Below, piece by piece: positions 48,668-57,771 of a DNA stretch of 64,000 nucleotides. Positions within the stretch are counted from its first letter, which is position 1. Each line of letters begins with the position of its first letter. Made by a program: the position numbers and the translations under genes. Below the pieces are notes generated by a model. That model had not been told where the DNA came from. It worked only from the letters and a program-made list of their open reading frames with translations, and searched no databases. Source of the DNA: an uncultured Veillonellaceae bacterium (GTDB lineage Bacteria > Bacillota > Negativicutes > Veillonellales > Dialisteraceae); NCBI GenBank assembly GCA_927353735.1, contig CAKMIA010000004.1, positions 1-64,000 of the forward strand, in the 5' to 3' direction.

Positions 48668-49831
48668 ATGCCCAGACGCTGGATCATGCACGTGGATATG
48701 GACGCCTTTTTCGCGTCCATCGAACAGAGGGACCACCCGGAATGGAGAGGAAAGCCGGTCATCGTGGGCGGCCTGTCCGCCCGGGGCGTGGTGTCCACTG
48801 CTTCCTACGAGGCGCGGGCCTTTGGCATCCATTCCGCCATGCCCATGAGCCGGGCGCGCACGCTCTGCCCGGCGGGCATCTACGTGCGGCCCCGGTTCGA
48901 GCTGTACCGCAGTGTGTCCGATGAAATCCACCGCATCATGCTCCACTACGCGGCGGAGATCGAGCCCATTTCTCTGGACGAGGCCTTCATGGACATCACA
49001 GGCATGGGCACCCAGTACCCCACGCTCGGCGCCATCGGCCGGGCCATCAAGGGGGAGATCCGGGAAAAGACGGGCCTCGTGGCGTCCGCCGGCATCGCGC
49101 CGAATAAATTTCTCGCCAAAATGGCCAGCGACATGGACAAGCCCGACGGCCTGACCATCATCCCCTACGGCAGGGAGGCGGCCATTCTGGCGCCGCTGCC
49201 CCTGCGCCGCCTCTGGGGCGTGGGCTCCGTCACGGAGGGAAAGCTCCTCGCCGCCGGGTTCCGCACCATCGGAGACATCCAGCGCGCCGCCCCCGGTACG
49301 GTGGAGGCCGCCGTAGGCCGGCTGGCCGATCATCTCCGGCGGCTCTCCTTCGGCATCGACGACCGCCCCGTGCAGGCCGAGCGGGCGGTGAAGTCCATCG
49401 GCGATGAAGAGACCTACGAAACGGACCTCACCGATCCCGCGGCCATCCGCCGGCGCATCGCCATCCACAGCGACACCGTGGCCTCCCGCCTGCGCCGCCG
49501 GCACCTCACAGCCCGCACGGTGTCCCTCAAGATCCGCTTCGCCTCCTTCCGCACAGTCATGCGCTCCGTGTCCTTTGAGGAAGGGACCAATCTGCAGGAG
49601 GATATCGAAGCGGCGGCGCTCTCCCTGCTGGAGAAGATCCCCCGCACGGAAGCGGTGCGCCTCACCGGCGTGACCTGCTCCAATCTGGCGGAGGAGGTGG
49701 AGACGATCTCCCTTTTCCCCGACCGAAAGGACGCGCTCCGCCGGGCCGCCCGCGCGGTGGACGCCATTCAGGCCCGGTACGGCAAGGACGCCATCCGCAA
49801 GGGCTTCTACATGGAAGAAGAAAAATCCTGA
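48668..49831 (+). CDS. dinB: DNA polymerase IV
   Basis: 387 residues, ribosome site AAAGGAGG. Y-family landmarks: MHVDMDAFFASIEQRD (first catalytic Asp), ARGVVSTASYEARAFGIHSA, ISLDEAFMDIT (catalytic Asp-Glu), ASAGIAPNKFLAKMASDMDK, the thumb helix-hairpin-helix LWGVGSVTEGKLLAAGFRTI and a little-finger domain ending VETISLFPD, which resembles a sliding clamp-binding sequence. Error-prone translesion synthesis. Divergent from rpoB. Confidence 0.95.
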   Translation: MPRRWIMHVDMDAFFASIEQRDHPEWRGKPVIVGGLSARGVVSTASYEARAFGIHSAMPMSRARTLCPAGIYVRPRFELYRSVSDEIHRIMLHYAAEIEPISLDEAFMDITGMGTQYPTLGAIGRAIKGEIREKTGLVASAGIAPNKFLAKMASDMDKPDGLTIIPYGREAAILAPLPLRRLWGVGSVTEGKLLAAGFRTIGDIQRAAPGTVEAAVGRLADHLRRLSFGIDDRPVQAERAVKSIGDEETYETDLTDPAAIRRRIAIHSDTVASRLRRRHLTARTVSLKIRFASFRTVMRSVSFEEGTNLQEDIEAAALSLLEKIPRTEAVRLTGVTCSNLAEEVETISLFPDRKDALRRAARAVDAIQARYGKDAIRKGFYMEEEKS

Positions 49832-49895
49832 CTGCATTGCAATGGCCGGGCGAAGCGGGTAAGATGAAACCATCAATACCATAAGGAGGTCAGCT

Positions 49896-51032
49896 ATGAT
49901 CAACGAAGAACGTCTGAAACAGACCTTCACCGATCTCGTCCGCATCTACGCACCGAGCGGCGGCGAGCGGGAAGTCTGCGAATATCTGAAAAAAATCATG
50001 AAGCGCCTCGGCGCCAAAGTCACCGAGGACGGCGCAGGCGAAGCCACCGGCACGGCCTGCGGCAATCTCATGGCCCTCTTCCCCGCCACGGCGGAAGGGC
50101 TCCCGGGCGTCGCCTTCACGGCGCATATGGACTGCGTGGAAAAGTGTAAGGACATCGAACCGGTCCTCGAGGACGGCGTGTACCGCTCCAAAGGCGACAC
50201 CATCCTCGGCGGCGACGACAAGGCCGGCGTGGCGGCCATCGTGGAAGCCCTCACGGTCATGAAGGAGACCATGATCCCCCACGGCCGCATCCTCGCGGTC
50301 TTTACCGTACAGGAAGAGACCAGCCTCGGCGGCTCCCAGAATTTTGACGGCCGCCATGCCGAAGGCATCGACTTCGGCTACGTCCTCGACGCGGACGGCG
50401 CGCCGGGCACAGTGGCACAGGCCGGGCCGGGCGAATACAAGATCACCTGCACCATGCACGGCCGGGCTGCACACGCCGGCATTGAGCCGGAAAAGGGCGT
50501 CAACGCCATTCAGATGGCCGCGGCGGCCCTGTCCCGCATCCAGAGCGGACGCATCGATGAAGAGACCACCTGCAACGTGGGCTGCATCGAAGGCGGTCTC
50601 GCCACCAATATCGTCCCCGATACGTGCACCATCCGCGCGGAAGCGCGCAGCCGCGATCCGGAGAAGCTGCTCCGCACGGTCAAGACCATGACGGACGCGC
50701 TGAAGAGCGCCGAAGCGGATTTCCCCGGCGGCTCCGCAGAAGTCTCCGCGGAAGAGCTCTATCAGGGCTTCTCCATCGGCAGCGACCACGAATCGCTCCG
50801 CCTCGTCCGGGCGGCCTGCGCTTCGCAGCAGCTCCCGTTCCGCCTCACCGTCACCGGCGGCGGCAGCGATGCCAACTGGTTCAACCGGAATGCCTTCCCG
50901 GCGGTGCTCCTCGGCGTCGGCATGACCTCCTTCCACACCTCCAGCGAATCACTGGCCCTGAAGGATCTCATCGACTCCGCGCGCCTCGTCTACGGCATCA
51001 TCGAAGCACAGTCCCACGCGGCACACGCCTGA
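49896..51032 (+). CDS. M20 family metallopeptidase, peptidase T-like
   Basis: 378 residues, ribosome site AAGGAGG. Di-zinc ligands: His in FTAHMDCVEK, bridging Asp in LGGDDKAGVAAIVEAL, catalytic Glu-Glu in TVQEETSLGGS, Asp in VLDADGAPGTV, and the distal His in TSFHTSSESLAL. A lid/dimerisation domain (HGRAAHAGIEPEKGVNAIQM) is inserted between. The length and motif order fit the PepT subgroup of M20 (often listed as peptidase T-like or M42-like), releasing N-terminal residues from di- or tripeptides in the cytosol. Single gene with its own terminator. Confidence 0.88.
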   Translation: MINEERLKQTFTDLVRIYAPSGGEREVCEYLKKIMKRLGAKVTEDGAGEATGTACGNLMALFPATAEGLPGVAFTAHMDCVEKCKDIEPVLEDGVYRSKGDTILGGDDKAGVAAIVEALTVMKETMIPHGRILAVFTVQEETSLGGSQNFDGRHAEGIDFGYVLDADGAPGTVAQAGPGEYKITCTMHGRAAHAGIEPEKGVNAIQMAAAALSRIQSGRIDEETTCNVGCIEGGLATNIVPDTCTIRAEARSRDPEKLLRTVKTMTDALKSAEADFPGGSAEVSAEELYQGFSIGSDHESLRLVRAACASQQLPFRLTVTGGGSDANWFNRNAFPAVLLGVGMTSFHTSSESLALKDLIDSARLVYGIIEAQSHAAHA

Positions 51033-51045
51033 GATCATAAAAAAG

Positions 51046-51079
51046 AACGTCCCGTCCTCCCCGGACAGGGCGTTTTTTT
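51046..51079 (+). terminator. Terminator of the peptidase gene
   Basis: Stem AACG.CCC.TCC / GGA.GGG.CGTT with T7 after the right arm. Confidence 0.75.
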
Positions 51080-51085
51080 GCACGC

Positions 51086-51120
51086 AAAAACCGGCCTCCC
51101 TTTCCGGAGAGACCGGTTCT
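51086..51120 (-). terminator. Terminator of the udg-dnaB-lonC unit
   Basis: Stem AACCGG..CTCC / GGAG..CCGGTT adjoining the stop at 51123, with an A5 run on the plus strand that gives T5 in the transcript. Confidence 0.7.
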
Positions 51121-51122
51121 TT

Positions 51123-51854
51123 TTATTGTCCGGCATGGCGCTCTGCGCGCACCGCCGCAAATTCCGCCAGCAGATCCGGCGGCGTCCCGCTCTGCCATAC
51201 CCAGTCCGGCGCCGCCGCCGCGGCCCGTTCCTTCGCTTCCCGCAGATCGTAGTACACATCCCACTTGGACTGCACCAGATCGCGGCCATACTGCCGCAGC
51301 AGGTACGCCGGATGAAAGGTGGGCATGACGGGAATCCCCTCCCAGTCGATCCAGTGGCCGCGGCTCCGCACGATGCCCGCCTCATGGCCCAGGAAATACC
51401 GAAGCGCCGCCTTGCCCAGCGCCACGATCACCTTCGGCTGCACCAGACGGATCTCCTCCCGGAGCCACTTGTCTGCACAGAACCGCCCCTCGGCGATATC
51501 CGGCGTGCGGTTGCCCCGGGGCCGGCACTTCACCACATTCGTCACATACACCCGGTCGCGGGTGATGCCCACCGAGGCGAGCGCCTTGTCCAGCAGCTGC
51601 CCCGACGGCCCGATAAGCGGCGCGCCGTAATCATCCTCGACGCCTCCGGGGCCCTCGCCCACCAGCATCAGCGGCGACGGCACGGGCCCGCTGGACAGCA
51701 CCGGCCCCAAATTGCCCTCCTGCCGGAGATGGCAGGCCGCGCAGCGGCGGATGGCTTCGGCGATCTCCTCATGGGAGGAAAAGCGGGCCGCCTCCTCCTG
51801 CGGCTTCTCTTCGGCGATCCGGTCCTCCGGATCCTCTCTGCCCCACAGATCCAT
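51123..51854 (-). CDS. Uracil-DNA glycosylase, family 4
   Basis: 243 residues, ribosome site AAGGAG. Iron-sulfur ligands in RRCAACHL and TNVVKCRPRGNRTPD plus FCADKW; active-site motif VGEGPGGVEDDYGAPLIGPS (Gly-Glu-Gly-Pro-Gly) and MPTFHPAYLLRQYG. These are the signature of family 4 enzymes (UDGa type, related to a phage SPO1 polymerase domain). It removes uracil from DNA in base excision repair. Three bases after dnaB on the same strand. Confidence 0.92.
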   Translation of the reverse strand: MDLWGREDPEDRIAEEKPQEEAARFSSHEEIAEAIRRCAACHLRQEGNLGPVLSSGPVPSPLMLVGEGPGGVEDDYGAPLIGPSGQLLDKALASVGITRDRVYVTNVVKCRPRGNRTPDIAEGRFCADKWLREEIRLVQPKVIVALGKAALRYFLGHEAGIVRSRGHWIDWEGIPVMPTFHPAYLLRQYGRDLVQSKWDVYYDLREAKERAAAAAPDWVWQSGTPPDLLAEFAAVRAERHAGQ

Positions 51855-51857
51855 ACG

Positions 51858-53273
51858 TTATGCTCCTTCCGGCTCTTCCCGGTCTGTCGTCTCGTAGAAG
51901 AGAGTGAACTGGCCAGCGAAATACATTTCCACAGTCCCTACCGGGCCGTTGCGGTTCTTCGCGAGGATGATCTCCGTGAGATTGCGCCGGGCGTCATCCG
52001 CTTCCAGCTCCTTATTGTAGTAGGCCTCGCGGTAGAGGAAGCTCACCATGTCCGCGTCCTGTTCGAGAGAGCCCGATTCACGCAGATCGGACAGGAACGG
52101 CCGGTGATCCTGCCGGGCCTCCACGCTTCGGGACAGCTGGGACAGGGCGATGACCGGCACATTCAGCTCGCGGGCCAGCCCCTTCAGCGAGCGGGAGATC
52201 TCGGAAATTTCCTGCTGGCGCCCTTCATTGGCGCGGCTGCTCCGGCTCTGCATGAGCTGGAGATAGTCGATGATGATGAGGTCCAGTCCCTTTTCCGCCT
52301 TGAGGCGCCGCGACTTCGACCGGATCTCCGCGGCGGTGATGCCCGACGTGTCGTCGATATAGAGCGGCGCATCCATGAGCACGCTCGCTGCATTGGCCAG
52401 ATTGGCCCATTCCTGCTGCGTGGACAGCCGCCCCGTGCGCAGCTTCTGGCTGTCGATGAGCGCCGTCGAGCAGAGCAGACGCTGCACGAGCTGGCTCCGC
52501 GGCATTTCCAGCGAGAAGAACGCCACCGATTTCTTTCCGCCGAGGGCCACGTTCTTGGCGATATTCAGGACGAACGCCGTCTTGCCCATGGACGGACGGG
52601 CGGCGACGATGATGAAGTCCCCCTTCTGGAAACCGCTGGTGAGGGCGTCGAATTTCTGATAGCCCGAGGACAGTCCCGTGATGCCCGTGCGGTTCTGGTA
52701 CTTTACATTGATATCCGACAGCTCCTGCTGCACCGCCTCGCCCAGCGAGACGAAGTCGCCCTTCCGGTCGTCCTTCGCCACCTCGAGGATGCGCCGCTCC
52801 GCGTCGTCCACGATATTGAGCGTCTCGTCCTCGCCGGCATAGGCCTCGGAGGCGATCATATTGGCCGCGTCGATGAGGCGGCGCAGCTTCGCCTTGTCCG
52901 CCACGATCTCCGCATGGCGGCGCACGGACTTCGGCAGGATGCAGTGCTCGGGAAGCTCATTGACGTAGAGCACGCCCCCCACGTCGTCCAGCCGGCCCAT
53001 GCGGCGCAGCTCCTCCGTGGTGGTGAGGATGTCCACTTCCTTCCCCTGATGGGCCAGATTGAGGATCGCCCGGAAGACGACGGCGTTCGCTTCCTTGTAG
53101 AAATCCTCCGCCCGCAGGAGATCCTCTCCCACGACCACCGCTTCCTTGTCCACCAGCATCGCGCCCAGCACGGACTGTTCCGCCTCGATGCTCTGCGGCG
53201 GGATGCGGTCTACGGCCAGCGCGCCTGCGCTGTCTGCCCGGCTCCGTCCCTGTTTCTGTCTCTCATTCGGCAC
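51858..53273 (-). CDS. dnaB: Replicative DNA helicase
   Basis: 471 residues from a GTG at 53273 with AGGGGG upstream; it overlaps lonC by 11 bases. N-terminal helical domain DRIPPQSIEAEQSVLGAMLV, linker, then RecA-like domain: SGYQKFDALTSGFQKGDFII, Walker A ARPSMGKTAF, FFSLEMPRSQLVQRLL, Walker B DLIIIDYLQLM, and ALSQLSRSVEARQDHRPFLS with the arginine finger. Unwinds DNA at the fork as a hexamer. Confidence 0.97.
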   Translation of the reverse strand: MPNERQKQGRSRADSAGALAVDRIPPQSIEAEQSVLGAMLVDKEAVVVGEDLLRAEDFYKEANAVVFRAILNLAHQGKEVDILTTTEELRRMGRLDDVGGVLYVNELPEHCILPKSVRRHAEIVADKAKLRRLIDAANMIASEAYAGEDETLNIVDDAERRILEVAKDDRKGDFVSLGEAVQQELSDINVKYQNRTGITGLSSGYQKFDALTSGFQKGDFIIVAARPSMGKTAFVLNIAKNVALGGKKSVAFFSLEMPRSQLVQRLLCSTALIDSQKLRTGRLSTQQEWANLANAASVLMDAPLYIDDTSGITAAEIRSKSRRLKAEKGLDLIIIDYLQLMQSRSSRANEGRQQEISEISRSLKGLARELNVPVIALSQLSRSVEARQDHRPFLSDLRESGSLEQDADMVSFLYREAYYNKELEADDARRNLTEIILAKNRNGPVGTVEMYFAGQFTLFYETTDREEPEGA

Positions 53274-55200
53274 CGGTATCCCCCTCTCTGACCATCAGGA
53301 TCTTCCTGATCTCCTCGATATGCTTCACCGGCACCACCTCCATGCCGAGATGGTACGGCCCGATATCATTCTTATTTTTCTCCGGGATGAGAAGCGTCTT
53401 CATCCCCGCCTGGCAGGCGCCGAAGGCTTTCTCCGCAATGCCGCCCACAGGCTTCACCTCGCCGGTGAGGGAAATCTCCCCGGTGAGCGCCACATCCTGA
53501 CGGAGCGGCACCTTCTCCACTGCAGACAGAATGGCCGACGTGATCGCACAGCCCGCGGACGGCCCGTCGATATTGCCCCCGCCGATCACATTGATGTGCA
53601 GGTCATAGTCCGACAGATCCCGGCCGAGACACATCCGCACCACCGATGCGGCGGTCGCCACGGAATCCTTCGCCATGGAGCCGGCAGTCTCATTGAAGCG
53701 GATCGAGCCCTTGCCCTTTTCATGGGCCGGATAGGCCGCTGCTTCGATCTCGATGATGCTCCCCCAGTAGCCCGCCACGCCGAGGCCGTACACATGGCCG
53801 ATGCGCGGCGTGTCCGACGCGAGCTTCTCCCGCCATGGGGAGAGCCGCGATGCCCGGGCGGTCTCCCGGATGAGCGCCTCCGTGATGACCGCGCCCTCCG
53901 TATGGCCTGCACGGTACACCGCCCGGCCGTACGCATCGGACAGCAGATTCACCGCCTTGCGCCCTTCCATGGTGTACTCGCTGATGAGCTCCGCCGCGCC
54001 GGGCTCCATCGATACGTGGAGCCGCTCCGCCGCGCCCCGCGCGATGTCCGCCACCGACTGCGGCGACAGCGGTTCAAAGAAAATTTCCGCACAGCGGGAG
54101 CGGATCGCCGGATTGATCTCCTCCGGCAGGCGCGTCGTCGCCCCGATGAGGATGAAATCCGCCGGCGCGCCCTCCTTGAACAGCTTGTGAATGTACGCCG
54201 GGATGCCCTCGTCCTCCTCGTCGTAATAGGCGGACTCGAAATACACCCGCTTGTCCTCCAGCACCTTCAGCAGCTTGTTCAGCAGGATCGGGTCCAGCTC
54301 GCCGATCTCATCGATGAAAAGCACCCCGCCGTGAGCGTCCGTCACGAGCCCCGGCTTCGGTTCCGGAATGCCCTCGTCGGCCAGATCCCGCTGCGCCCCC
54401 TGATAGATCGGGTCATGGACCGAGCCGATCAGCGGGTTCGTCATGTCCCGGCTGTCCCAGCGGAGCGTGGTGCCGTCGCATTCCACGAACGGCGCGTCGC
54501 TGCGGAAGACCGAGGTCCCCCGGCCCCGCACCGCCTCCAGCACGAGCCGCGCCGCCGTGGTCTTCCCCACGCCGGGCGGTCCGTAGAGGATCATATGCTG
54601 CGGATAAGGCGAGCCCAGCTTGGAAAGCATCGCCTCCACCGCCCGGTCCTGTCCGATGATGTCCTCCATCCGCTGCGGGCGGAGCACCTTCGTGACCGTA
54701 TCGGTGAGCTTCACCTTTTCCAGCGCCTCCAGCTTCTCCAGCCGGCGCCGCGTCTGGGGCGTCTCGATATCGGCGGTCTCCTCCTCGATGACCTCCCGGC
54801 GGATCTCGTCCACATACTCCTGATGGCGCTCCTCCAGCCGGTCGGAGATCTTCCGCTCCAGCTGCTCCTCCACGGCGCGCCGCGCCAGCAGATCCGAGAG
54901 CTTTTCCTCCAGATTGTCCAGCACCAGCGGGATCTCCTCATCCGTCGGCGGCCGGTTGTAATCCCGGCTCTCCAGGATCAGCCGCTGCATCCCGATGAGT
55001 CGCACCCGCGGATTTTCATCATGAATATATTTCAGCGCATCATACCGCCCGGTACGCACAATGAGCTCCTCCGGCCCCACCAGACTGGCATAAATGCTGT
55101 ACACCGCGTTGATCTTCCGGTTCAGATCATCCGTCACCGCTTTATCCGTATCCTGATCCCGGCGCATGAGCCGGCTCAGCAGATCCTTGATATCATCCAT
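53263..55200 (-). CDS. lonC: ATP-dependent Lon-type protease, LonC/LonB subfamily
   Basis: 645 residues. The N-terminal region is helical with coiled-coil character (residues 100-160); AAA+ domain with Walker A YGPPGVGKTT and Walker B GVLFIDEIGELD, then DFILIGATTRLPEEI; C-terminal protease domain with catalytic Ser548 (NIDGPSAGCA) and Lys591 (GGIAEKAFGA). No classical LonA substrate-binding domain is present. Cytosolic protein quality control or regulated proteolysis. Coupled to dnaB by an 11-base overlap. The usual upstream partner rplI is missing; the KAP module lies there instead. Confidence 0.88.
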   Translation of the reverse strand: MDDIKDLLSRLMRRDQDTDKAVTDDLNRKINAVYSIYASLVGPEELIVRTGRYDALKYIHDENPRVRLIGMQRLILESRDYNRPPTDEEIPLVLDNLEEKLSDLLARRAVEEQLERKISDRLEERHQEYVDEIRREVIEEETADIETPQTRRRLEKLEALEKVKLTDTVTKVLRPQRMEDIIGQDRAVEAMLSKLGSPYPQHMILYGPPGVGKTTAARLVLEAVRGRGTSVFRSDAPFVECDGTTLRWDSRDMTNPLIGSVHDPIYQGAQRDLADEGIPEPKPGLVTDAHGGVLFIDEIGELDPILLNKLLKVLEDKRVYFESAYYDEEDEGIPAYIHKLFKEGAPADFILIGATTRLPEEINPAIRSRCAEIFFEPLSPQSVADIARGAAERLHVSMEPGAAELISEYTMEGRKAVNLLSDAYGRAVYRAGHTEGAVITEALIRETARASRLSPWREKLASDTPRIGHVYGLGVAGYWGSIIEIEAAAYPAHEKGKGSIRFNETAGSMAKDSVATAASVVRMCLGRDLSDYDLHINVIGGGNIDGPSAGCAITSAILSAVEKVPLRQDVALTGEISLTGEVKPVGGIAEKAFGACQAGMKTLLIPEKNKNDIGPYHLGMEVVPVKHIEEIRKILMVREGDTGAE

Positions 55201-55211
55201 CCCAAACTCCC

Positions 55212-55279
55212 CGTCCCGGAAAGGGACGTCTCTATTTCAGGCCAATACGGCCCACATTATATATATCTGCTTTATTATA
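55212..55279 (-). promoter_or_regulatory. lonC promoter region
   Basis: Two minus-strand TATAAT hexamers (55279-55274 and 55261-55256) without clear -35 partners, and a 6-bp hairpin CGTCCC/GGGACG (55212-55228) next to the ribosome site GGGGAG. Confidence 0.4.
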
Positions 55280-55322
55280 CCCCACGCCGAAAATCTGACA
55301 TATACCGGAAAGACCGACTTTC

Positions 55323-57625
55323 TTAAATGCGCTTTCTCAGCAGACATTGTATCTTCTCATTCCTGACAGGCAGAAAATCTATCATCTCATCAAGTTCCGC
55401 TTCTGTTACCTCTGCATCATGGGCCGACGTATTCTTTTTCAAAATCTTTCTCATAAGAGCCAAATACGCTGCTGCCCTCCGAACTTCATCGGGATGCAGT
55501 TGTTGTATATCCAACGTTTCTGACAACAAATATTGTTTCACCCGGCCTACTATCTCAGGAGTTTGCAGCTGGGGTTCCATAAAATAAAAATGCCAGCTCC
55601 ATGTTGTCTTCCCATCCTCATAGCCAAATATTTTCCCCAGCATACTTATAACCAGCCAGATCAGCACGACTCCGCAGGACGATTTTTTTAGAAACTCTGA
55701 ATAGCTGTTATTCCCCGTTTTTTTATCATGCCAACGCCAAAAATACAGTAAATCTGCAATTGATTCTTCACGTAAAAGCACCTCCGGGCGTTGTGCCGTC
55801 TGGACAATTCGATTTCTCAGTGTTTGCGCCAGTTGATAAAATAATGCTTCCGGCATAAAGGGCGCCTGTACCAGTCCCGTTTCATTGCCGTAAAATCCCG
55901 GGATTCCATAGCCAGCCGTTCTCAGCATTCTCAATAAAATCGCCATTGATATCTGCGAGTTTTCAAACAGTATATTGACAGCCATTTGATCCCATTCCCC
56001 GGTTTTACAATCCTGCCACCCCTCTTCCAGCAGGGAAAAGCAAAATTTATTTCGCCAGATCTGATAACGGTAAGGGTCGATCTGATTTTTACACTGTCTG
56101 TATGCAGCTGTTACCGCTTGCATAAAAGTACGACCCGCTTCCGGATTCCGAAATTTTTCCGCCATTTCTCCTTTTTTGCTAATACCAGCTGCTTGCCGGA
56201 AAAAGGAATCAATCCTTCCTGACTGTATCAGTTGGATAAGACTATTGCATATCTGCGATGATTCCGAGCCTTTCAAGATCTCAACAACACGTTCTAATGA
56301 AACCGCCTCCCGCGGCAAAACCAGCCGGAAATAACGGTCAAAATATATCTCCTGATTGATTCTCTGCGAAACGGCACTGCCTTCTATCGGACGTTCTATC
56401 GAAGGCCACCCAGCCACATTGGCGACCTGTGGGAATAAAATTCCTAATAATTCTTTCAGATACATCTTTGTCTGCAAAGAACAGCATTCTTCCAGATTTC
56501 GTATCAACACCTCTCCTTCTTTCGAAATCTCATTTTCCAATCCTCGCATGATATCTGGTGCCAGCCAAAACTCTTTATGGTCTACCATATGACGAACCAC
56601 CGGTGATTCATACAGTTCCAGTACCGTAACTGCCAGCAAATCCCCAACATCGCAACTTTCCCCACAGGCTGTATATCGAAAAGAAAATGCATTGAGTACC
56701 CGTTCACAATCACGAATATTTTTTATATAGTTTCCGACAAGTATTTGCAGGATATCCTGCAAATGCTGCTTATCAATGCTCCCTTCAATTCGGCCCTTCA
56801 TCATACCGTTTAATCTGGCCTCCAGTATCTGGCGAAGCTGTAATAAATCCGGCTCCGGGATCGCAACAGGTACCTGTACAACTTTCTGTAAATATTCCTT
56901 GCCCTGTTCCTGCTGCACCCGATTCAATGCCCGAATCACGATATTCTTGTCATATGCCAATACATATATAATTCGTGGAAAATCTGCAATATTCTTTACC
57001 AGCTGAAAAACCAATCCTATTTGTTCGTCAGATAACCGGTCAATATCATCAATAAAAAAACGATCCACTTCTTTGAATGCTTCTGTAAATCCTTTTTCAA
57101 AAAATTCTTTTGCTGCCTGTGTTTTTGTTCCACTGATGAATGCATCATCATCTTCTGGATAGAGTCTTTTAATACCTGTGTACCGGGAATTCCATAGAAA
57201 CTTCCAAGAACTGCTCCACTATTTACTGCAATCTGGGCCGCGTTCCTTACAAATTTTTGTTGAAAACGTCTGAGCGCTTTTAACATTTTTTTATCATCCG
57301 ACATCGCCTCATTTAATGCCTCAAAGAATAACTCAATTAACGAGAAGCGATTAATAGCCAGCCAGGAATTAAACCGCTGTACCTTAAATTGTGCCGTATC
57401 CAGATGAGATTCCATCAAATTAAAAAGTGACGTCTTTCCGCTCCCCCAGGCCCCTTCTATCCCAATTACAATTCCATTCCCCCGTTCTGTTTGCATATTT
57501 GCATAATTGCGCAGCATATCCGCCAGCTGTTTGGCAAATTGTGTTCTCCCCAGTAAATCCTCTTCTTCGAAAATGATTGGTTGATCGTTTACAAATATCG
57601 TCATATCCTGTTTTTCCATTTTCAA
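55323..57625 (-). pseudogene. KAP family P-loop NTPase, split by a frameshift
   Basis: Two overlapping frames on the minus strand make up one KAP protein. The upstream part (57625-57017, TTG start) has LLGRTQFAKQLADMLRNYA and Walker A EGAWGSGKTSLFNLMESH, and ends in out-of-frame residues. The downstream part (to 55323; its first possible start is a GTG at 57068) begins DRFFIDDIDRLSDEQIGLVF, the KAP Walker B. Reading the downstream frame backwards past 57068 gives family-like sequence (DDDAFISGTKTQAAKEFFEK), so the shift lies between about 57110 and 57200; an A5 run at 57117-57126 is a candidate site. Full length would be about 765 residues. The region is markedly AT-rich (one 60-base line at 56701 has 21 G+C). 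Pseudogene, sequencing error, or frameshifted expression cannot be told apart here. Confidence 0.75.
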
Positions 57626-57732
57626 ATTTCACGGCTCCATTCCATCATGTATCATCGATAAACGCCAACAACTTATAATATTGTAAAACAGCAATTATAT
57701 ATTTAAAATAAAATTCTTTCCGATTTCTCCGT

Positions 57733-57738
57733 TATAAT
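57733..57738 (+). promoter_or_regulatory. -10 of the helicase-nuclease gene
   Basis: TATAAT 34 bases before the ATG at 57772, in an AT-rich divergent gap shared with the KAP gene. No good -35. Confidence 0.4.
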
Positions 57739-57771
57739 GGATAGAAAACCATCCCATCTCCGAGGAAAATT

